From NCBI RefSeq assembly GCF_040183065.1, contig NC_091122.1, positions 80,477,455-80,541,454 of the forward strand: DNA of 64,000 nucleotides. The letters run 5' to 3'. The translations under genes were made by a program, and so were the position numbers. This stretch comes from Periplaneta americana. Taxonomy: Eukaryota; Arthropoda; Insecta; Blattodea; Blattidae. The notes beneath the pieces were generated by a model. That model was not told the origin of the DNA, did not search any database, and saw only the letters and a program-made list of their open reading frames with translations. Shown here piece by piece: positions 56,560-64,000 of this stretch. Position 1 is the stretch's first letter. Each line of letters starts with the position of its first letter.

Positions 56560-57889
56560 ATAATAATCAATCAATGACAAGAGCCACTGTTAAAACAGCA
56601 AAACAATGAGATTCATACGATTCTTTCCTGCTACCTACAACCTGCTGAACGTTTATCCAAGTTATTTTAGTACAACGAAGCACATTTGATAGCTTGCCAA
56701 CACTAATCAATAAATTTAAACCAAAGCAATTGTAGTCAAGTTTCTAATCGATTAATAACAATCAAATTTTAATATGGCGGCTGAGGCGAAAATTTCAAAT
56801 ACATTTCATAGTAGAAATGACATAATATTATTGTAAAATATATATATTCTGTAAATCCGGGATTTTTTCCAAACCAGCCTCGAAACCAGAACAATTCCGG
56901 TTTTCCAGGACGTATGGCAACTCTACACTTAATTGAACACTTTGTTGCACTTGTCACACCCATAACAAAATTTATGTCACAGCCATAACAAACAAAAAAA
57001 TTCATGTCATAAAAAAATTATGATCCAAAAATAATTTCAGACTACGGAATAGATACCTCATTAACTGTACATTATTGAAAAAATAGTGATATTTTCTCCT
57101 CTCAACATAATTCACAGAGTTATTCATTAGAATGTTTAAGGTCACAAATCTGTGTCCGAAAAATGTCACACTTGTAATCAAGATTTAAAGTTAAATACTT
57201 AATTTGTTATAATGATTTTTATAAATCTATTTGTTGGAGGTGTTTGCTCTTGTTGAGAAGAAGACATTTAATAATTTTTGTGCTAAAATAAACATTGTAA
57301 CCTATATTAGATTAAACTTAATTTTAAAACAAAAAAATTGAGTTCAAATTTCGCACCCGTAACCATGTCCTTACAGTCCATACTAATGACAATTGAAACT
57401 GCCCATGCCTATATATATCTGTGGTTCATGCTAATGATAAAAATAGTGAGTGTAATAACTGTATGATAGATATTTTGTTACTTAGGTTTTCTATCGTGAT
57501 ATTATTCACTTAAGCTGATACAAAAAAGAATTTAAAAAATGTGTATCAATACTATTCATTAGGCCTATGTAAAATTGTCTATACTGATGACACCTAATTT
57601 TCATACTCAAGACTTTTATATCTTTACTTCACTTCACCTTATTTATCGACATTCTATCAGTCTTGTAAAGAACTGATGTTAAAGTCCTTGCTCTTGTTTA
57701 TCAATTGTAGTGCATTTAGTTTGTTATAGGGAGAATCTGTGGAAGTACCAACTTGAAAATTTGTTAAAGCTTCATTTTACAGTTACAGAGATGTCTGTTT
57801 AGTAGTCTGACTTTAGTTTTTGGATGTTGTAACAGAAGGGGATATGCAAGGCAAGGGCCATTACCAAAATGTTTCGTAATTTGTGTTAT
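56560..57889. other. Non-coding stretch with one hAT-like end
   Basis: Reversed, 56931-56905 reads TAGAGTTGCCATACGTCC, resembling a hAT terminus, and might be the 5' end of the hAT at 54541-56545. AATATGGCGGCTGAGGCG near 56771 is promoter-like in composition but leads to no gene. Confidence 0.35.
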
Positions 57890-57894
57890 GAATT

Positions 57895-60572
57895 GAGGAG
57901 CGTTTTCGCAAAAGTCGATAGATGCAGAAATCAAGATTTTACAGAAATTACATTTTTTAATTTAAACATACAAATATTTATTTTATAACAACAATTTTCA
58001 CACGAAGCATTCTTTGTTCTGAGACAATGAATGTAGGTTTGAAAAGTATAAGCACTTTTTTTTTATTGCTTGTCAGTTTTAGGCGCAAAAAAAAAAGAAT
58101 TTTTGCAAAAGTCGATAGATGCAATCTATCTTCATATGAATCTCATTACAACACAATAATATTGAAGAAAATTATTAGTATCAACACAAAATTACAATTT
58201 TATCACAAAAGTCTGATGGGACACATCTGCCAGAACTGTTGTGTACAAGTTCTTTGCCTCCCCTGTTACTTCGAAATACTACATGAGTTTCTTAACGTCA
58301 TTCTTTTTTACTTTTGATACCATGTTGACTTCTGGAAGAGCAGGGGAGTTTAACACACTACCACATCTTTTAATTCTTGATTTTAGCAACCACACTGCCA
58401 CTGGACACGCTGTATATGTGTTCTGCACTATAACAGAAATATTGCGATGTTTTACCAAAGTTTTACTGTAAGTGATCACTCGCTGCAGAGCCATCTTAAA
58501 TGTCAGTGTCAATCTTAACACCTTTTGAGCACTCGATTTTAAGTCCATGATTTTCCAGTCCTTGTTGAGATTCTTGACTGTGCTATGATTTTCTAGCATC
58601 TTGCGGTAGTCATTGGCGTCAATATGTCTTCCATTCTGCTATAGTCTTTTTTCTATTCTTCCGAAAGTACTATCTGGAGCCATATAGCTATGATGGCGTA
58701 TCGGAAAGAAAGAAGAATGCGAGTAAAAATATTGTTTTGCTCCAAAAAAGCCATGAGAGTTGCCATCAAAATGCTATTTTTGTTCTGACTGGCACAAGAA
58801 TAAGAAAACAGATGAATGGTGGAAGGGGCATTAGTTGCGGATTTTTTTTCTAGATTAAGTAAAAATTCTAGCAATGCAGATGCGACACAGTTACATCCCT
58901 TGATGACTGGGTCTCCAACCAAGTATAGAATGAACTATCCTTAATTTCTTGTGTTTTTGAATGTGTCACAACACAGAGGTTGTAGAGTCATACTTGTCTT
59001 GAATAGAACACTTCACCCACCGATAATTTCGGTAGGGGTTGATTTTGTTGTAAGACGAAACATATTATCTTTATTACTTCAGGATTATCATCTTTCATAA
59101 ATTTGTAAAACTTGTCTCCACGGAGTTTTTGTAATCTATATTGGGTCCTGATTTCATTTTTTTACCAAGTCTGTCTCTGCCTTTATTTGGAATAGGCCTA
59201 TCTTGCAGGTCAAGCAGGAATCAGTACGGAGAGTTTTAAATGACAGGTTGAAATAACTGTAAAATATATGTTTATACTTCGAGAGTGAGTAAGTCTCAAG
59301 TAGTCCCAAGTTTTTTTTTTTCTTTTTTTCACAGAAATTTGTCCACATTTTTTTAATAGAGAGATCTGGAGGCAGATATCTCCTACTAGATTTTCCCACA
59401 GTATAGTGGCTCTCTCTGGATTTATTCATCTTTATGTCATTTTAACTATTATTGTAAGATTCTCATGCTTCTTGGCTGCAGTATTTCCTCTATTTTCCCT
59501 TGGTCACTGTCCTGTAGAGTAGAATCTATTTTGCCAGAAGGGACAATTGGTCCTTCGAGAAACTAGTTATGCCTTGAAAACTTGACACACAAACAGAGAT
59601 TATCTGTCCATCTGTTTTCCTGATACTGTATTTAATTGACACACTTTGTTTTCTTTTCGAAGACTTGGTATTCACCACCCTACGCTTCGGTGATGTGATG
59701 GTCATGAACTTAACAAGTAATTTGTCTTGATTTATTTTGCATTAAATCTTAAATTTATTGTGAAATACACTAATGTCATCAAAGGTTAACTCTGCCACTT
59801 TACACTGCTTACTTCCTTTAGTTTTTGGATTGGAGGAAGAGTTTGCAAGTCCATGAGAGCATTTTATATTCGGTTCATGCTCCTTTGTTTTACGCTTCCC
59901 TGTACGAGGACTCTTTAGTTCTGGATTTCCTACCACCCACTACTTTTTGAATCATAATCATTTCATCTCCTGGATCCATTATACACACACAGAAACTATC
60001 TAGAATATCACAACATTGGAAAACGCTGTTACTTAAAGCTTGTCTGAAGTCACTCGTGAATGAATACTGTTTTGAAAAGTATTTCACTTCATATTCGCCA
60101 CTTCTCTGTCAAGTTAAGTGGGAGAAATAGATAAATAGCTTTCGCCTCAGTAATTTACAGTTATGCGAGAAATCCTGAACAGTGAAGCTTTAGTTTGGGG
60201 AGAAAGGGAGATCAAATAGCTTACGTCTTAACGATTTACTGCTAGGCGACAAAATAATAACATTCCAAATCTGCCGGCAAACCTAATAAAATTAAATTGT
60301 CTGAAATAGTATGCTGAAAACTATTTTATTTAACCCTGCACATATTTCAATTAAGGACTCGAGCATCCATCAAGTTTTGCTTTAACTAAGCGACAGCATC
60401 TATCGAGTTTTGAAAAACCTGGAAGCTTTGGTAGTCTCTACACATGGTATGAATCAAGTTTTGCTAAATCTGAGTTCATAGATCGATTCTGGAGCTAAAA
60501 AATATAGGATATCCATGTATAACTCGTTTTCGAAAATTTCTGCATATATCGACTTTTGCAAAAACGCTCCTC
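57895..60572 (-). mobile_element. Element C: TIR transposon with iterated AAAAGTCGATAGATGC motif
   Basis: GAATTGAGGAGCGTTTT at 57890 continues CGCAAAAGTCGATAGATGCA; the reverse complement of 60536-60577 is the same over 42 bp with two differences. If the element is GAGGAGCG...CGCTCCTC it is flanked by AATT on both sides (57891-57894, 60573-60576), a possible 4-bp duplication, although AATT is palindromic so this is not proof. More motif copies: near 58107 (same orientation as the left end) and 60364, 60402, 60443 (opposite). Coding is on the minus strand. Intact ends suggest the youngest member of this class in the window. Confidence 0.85.
58279..59979 (-). pseudogene. Element C transposase, frameshifted
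   Basis: ATG near 59979 opens MDPGDEMIMIQKVVGG. Changing frame, SPRTGKRKTKEHEPNIKCS and SKQCKVAELTFDDISVFHNK (59925-59745) form a Cys-bearing N-terminal block. The middle gives SHYTVGKSSRRYLPPDLSIK then KMW, and IFYSYFNLSFKTLRTDSCLT then CKIG (59410-59200). Next are CVASALLEFL and LFSYSCASQNKNSILMATLM (58880-58750), equivalent to a conserved 'C-GQNKN' block, and DYRKMLENHSTVKNLNKDWK then IMDLKSSAQKVL (58600-58500). The order and motifs place it with element A's class. I do not know an established name for it. At least four frame breaks make it inactive. Confidence 0.65.
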
Positions 60573-60579
60573 AATTCGT

Positions 60580-62086
60580 CTATTTTAACTTTATGAAAAT
60601 CATTTTTTGCACCATAAAACCTTGGTCTGCATTCCAGAAAAGGTTAAGAGGCGAGCCTGCTTCAAAATTATTGTAAGTGTCCCGAGTGTATAGTGCAATT
60701 ATGTCCCTTATTGGGTTGAAAAAAGAGGAAATTCGAGAGGCGGATGTTGCTCGTTTTGTCAGTTTGCTTTTTCATTTCCTGGGATATTGGCATGACCAGG
60801 GATCTACATAAATTGAACATTATTGTTATTTGTACTTATTTTCGATAGTAAATGTTTACAGTTTATTTCTAGCCGCCCGGTGAATAAGGAATTATGGATT
60901 TTACAGATATTATAGAGAGTCTGAAAAAATTATGTCATACTGGTATTGTCTGATAGCCAACACTTCTGTAGAGTAAATTGACCAGTTATCTTGTATTTTA
61001 AATTGTTCACCAATATTTAGTGTTTCATTGAAATAAGCTGCATCTGTTCCTTGCTCTGTTTTGGAACTGTATAAAACATAGATGGCATGATATTTTTATT
61101 TGTGTAATCGGATAAAAGTTGTTCAAATTGTGGGAGAATTGTATTGTCCATTCTGTTGAAAATATTTAAATTGACGGGTCAACTGGTAAATAAAGTTTCG
61201 TAATTAATACAATAAACTGAAGGATGGGAAAATTGTAAAAGATAATAAACATTTTGATAAGTTTGGAGATCTCAGATTGTTATCTGTTGAAATACTGAGA
61301 CTGTACTGAAGTTTCGGTATTAAGAACAATTTCCTGAAATTCCACTACTTACCTAAAAATTGTGTGTAGGCAATTTTCTGTCTTAATAGATATGGTTGAA
61401 ACTTGATTATTTTTGCAACTTCGGACATCGCTGGTTTACCTCATACACCTAAAATAATTTTACTAATTTGATAAAATATCCAGGACTGTAATTTCTTTAT
61501 CTAGAATTGGGGGAATGAACCTATTTCTATATTACCATAATCGAGCTTGGATTGTATAAGAGCAGAGTATAGTGAGGATCACATAAGAACAGTTCCCAAA
61601 CAGCAAATATTACCATCTTGTCAGTGTTGCCAACTGTTACCAGATATCACCACATGTCGTAAAATCACGATCCTATGTACTGAATGACGTATTTCCTCAC
61701 CATACTTTACCTTTATGTTGGAAGGTTATTCTAAATAGTTCAATAATAATTTATAATATATTTTCATAGGCAAAATATATGAGAACGGGGGGAAATTAAT
61801 CACATGAAAAGTGTATTGTTATGTTTTATTCTTTAATTCCTTTACATTATCATTAGCATTAATAGGTTAGTAAATGTCAACATAGAACACAGTACATATA
61901 ATATTCAAGAATCAAATCTGTTCCAAGACCAATTATATTATTGTCACTTCACTTCCTAAAGGTAGATAAAATAATAAAAAAATTGACTTTTGGTTGGAAT
62001 TCGAATGAATCCCTGATCATATTTTGAAATTAGTAAGGAAATGGATAATACATATAGGCTAAAACTGAAATAATAAATCAACTTAC
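60580..62086. other. Non-coding stretch
   Basis: No gene, SINE head or inverted repeat is recognised. Short open frames here have no domain. Confidence 0.35.
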
Positions 62087-62276
62087 AAAAAATAATTTTG
62101 CTCCTTAAAATCCACAAGTTCACTTGTAGACGCTCCTTTAAAGATTTCATTTGTAAATTGCTTACACAGGGGATTATGATAATACAACCCATTTGTAATA
62201 TTATTTCTGCAATTCCACATCTGTCATTGAAAAAATGTGACACACAACTTTGAAATCTCTTTTTGGCTCTTGTGTC
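62087..62276 (-). other. Possible splice-bounded exon or exon-like fragment
   Basis: On minus, an acceptor-like TTTAAATTCAG precedes 62276 and a donor-like GTAAGTT follows 62087. Between them one frame is open (DTRAKKRFQSCVSHFFNDRC then GIAEIILQMG) and another becomes protein-like later (NPLCKQFTNEIFKGASTSEL). I do not recognise either. It may be a decayed exon or chance. Confidence 0.2.
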
Positions 62277-62504
62277 CTGAATTTAAATAAGAAAAAACAA
62301 GAAATGTGAGGTGGAGAAAATTAAGTACTCAATTAAAAAAATAATTAATACCAAAAGAGTATTTTATTAATTCTGTACAAAAGATGGATTACACAGAACA
62401 GGTGGCCAGAAATCATAGATTTATACACAACATACAGCATAAAAACGATCATCCAAAAACACTTTTTGTACACAATAACATCTTTCAAACGAAGTATTAT
62501 TTTT

Positions 62505-62762
62505 TTTATTTTAGTAGGTTATTTTACGACACTTTATCAACAGCTCAGGTTATTTAGCGTCTGAATGAGATGAAGGTGATAATGCCAGTGAAATGAGTCC
62601 GGGGTCCAGCACCGAAAATTACCCAGCATTTGCTCATATTAGATTGAGGGAAAACCCCGGAAAAAACCTCAACCAGGTAACTTGTCCCAACCGGGAATCG
62701 AACCCGGGCCACTTGGTTTCGCGGCCAGACGCGCTAACCGTTACTCCACAGGTGTGGACTCG
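62505..62762 (-). repeat. tRNA-derived SINE, minus strand
   Basis: On minus the head has GGTTAGCGCGTCTGGCCGCG, box B GGGTTCGATTCCCGG, then TTACCTGGTTGAGGTTTTTT, GGTGCTGGACCCCGGACTCA, TCATCTCATTCAGACGCTAA and TAAAGTGTCGTAAAATAACC. It is the same family as 44717-44975, with moderate divergence. Confidence 0.9.
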
Positions 62763-62769
62763 AAGTAAA

Positions 62770-64000
62770 TTAGCCAATAAGTTCAATAAATATTACGCTA
62801 TTAAGTAATAATTATAATTTATTAATAATTATCTACAAGCTGTAACAGGGAACAAATTAGTGTATTGTTGAAATTAGGGGGTTATGGTTTATTACGTGTA
62901 TTTATAATTTTAATTACATTTTCTATACCCAATTATATTTTAATTTCTATTAGATTAGAGTCGACAGCAATTCGGAGGGTGGTAGTCTGCTAGTGTTTGT
63001 GTCGAGACAGATAGAGAGAGCAAGGCGGCGTACAACATTGCCACATCGTACTTCACGAACACGTGCAATACAAATAGTGCAGGAGAGAATTTAAATTATC
63101 AAAGGACAGTAATGAACTTAGCCGTTGATTACTGTAAGCATGACACCAAACAAAAACTCTTTCCTTCACTAACAATATTCTTTGCACGGCTCTCATTCCC
63201 ACACCACATGCTTCTGCAGTCATTTCTTGCACGTTGGCAACGTTGCCGGCAGCGTTCTACTCGTCAACATTTTTAAAATAAACACTTTTTCGCGCCTACC
63301 TGTGCAATACTTGTCATTTTATAGTCTCTTCTTCCATTTATTTATCTTACACACAGTAAATGTTAGTTTTACTTGTTCAATATATTGAAACACTCACACG
63401 TGAACAAACGAACTCGGGAAGTGCTTGTTACAGGGGTGGAAGCATGGGGAAAGAGTTTGTTGCCCCGAACACAAGGGCAGAGCGTTCAGTGCCGTTTCTG
63501 TGACGTTTGGCAAACACACTGAATACATATCTCTTCTCCCCCTATCCTACAATGATGCGAGAGTTGAAGGGAAAGGATGAATTACATGTTCTGGCTTGTG
63601 ACGTCTGCTACAATTGAAGTATGCCCCCGAACAACGCTGTATAGAACATTTTTCATTTTTTACAGTAGACACATAAAACAATATTATCATAAAAATAATC
63701 AATAATTTAATCCATATATCAAGGAAACAGGCACATTACAACATCATAATACATATGAACTCTTAATCAGCTGTCTACTACTGAATGTTTTAAAATTGAA
63801 GTAGTTTTATAAGGAATAACAGTGGAACAACGTTGTATGTTACTCAGTGGAACAATGCTGTATGTTTTCTATTGATGAACACTTACTAATAAGACATGGA
63901 TTTGTGATCTTATAAACATTAAGAACAAAGAAAAGCCACAAAAATAGCATAATGCATATAACACTTTAAGGTTCTGTAGCATGTAAATACCGTAATCACT
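62770..64000. other. Non-coding right edge
   Basis: No gene is supported. A less AT-rich patch at about 62995-63600 (GAGCAAGGCGGCGTACAACA, AACGTTGCCGGCAGCG) could be the edge of an element or a gene beyond the window, but shows no domain or repeat I know. Confidence 0.3.

Noticed and set aside
57890..60577. Certain 4-bp target duplication AATT for element C
   Set aside because: AATT is its own reverse complement and could equally be the outermost part of the TIRs; it needs other copies to decide.
63000..63600. Gene in the less AT-rich right edge
   Set aside because: No open frame above about 70 codons with a recognisable motif; composition alone is not enough.

Overview
The window reads as AT-rich nuclear DNA of an insect, most likely a cockroach or other blattodean. 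I base this on several tRNA-derived SINE families and on an abundant LINE 3' end that I recall as typical of Periplaneta-like genomes; this is recall, not a search. There is no operon structure, no rRNA and no convincing functional tRNA gene. Nearly every recognisable protein segment belongs to a mobile element, and nearly all are broken. The only candidate host gene is one possible first coding exon at 26045-26378 (one membrane segment, ends at a good splice donor). A second splice-bounded open segment at 62087-62276 is weak.

Layout. 1-958: 3' part of a Tc/mariner-like transposase. 3414-9167: a large element (D) with terminal inverted repeats (TIRs) and an iterated short motif, carrying a dead Tc1-like DD35E element. 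10560-11765: hAT (ZMYM1-type) pseudogene split by a palindromic SINE dimer with its own target-site duplication (TSD). 13679-16855: one P-type (THAP) transposon inside another, each with an 8-bp TSD. 17214-24165: hAT remnants, one copy holding a Helitron and a Penelope-like element, the latter holding an RTE-type LINE. 24661-25676: SINE, microsatellites, a hairpin. 27009-27354: foldback element. 27755-31326: third P-type element with two LINEs and a piggyBac-type MITE. 32233-33474: SINE and a short hAT, both with clear TSDs. 34032-37475: two oppositely oriented pieces of an uncommon transposase (element A) with an iterated motif. 37668-41695: second palindromic SINE insertion, another SINE, a ZBED5-type hAT, a LINE 3' end. 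43130-54430: one old RTE-type LINE cut into three by a fourth, nearly full-length P-type transposon (44216-51302, itself holding a 3-kb LINE and a SINE) and by element B (51638-54275, itself holding a LINE 3' end). 54541-56545: another hAT. 57895-60572: element C with near-perfect TIRs. 62505-62762: SINE.

Two themes stand out. First, four different P-superfamily transposons lie within 38 kb; each is bounded by TIRs and an 8-bp TSD and each encodes a THAP zinc finger or P transposase pieces. Second, elements A, B and C encode pieces of what looks like one poorly described transposase class, and each family carries its own 16-24 bp motif repeated in its flanks; D shows the same architecture without recognisable coding. 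The insertion order can be read because host reading frames rejoin when the inserts are removed on paper. I could run no database search or alignment; names rest on motif recognition and hand counting.
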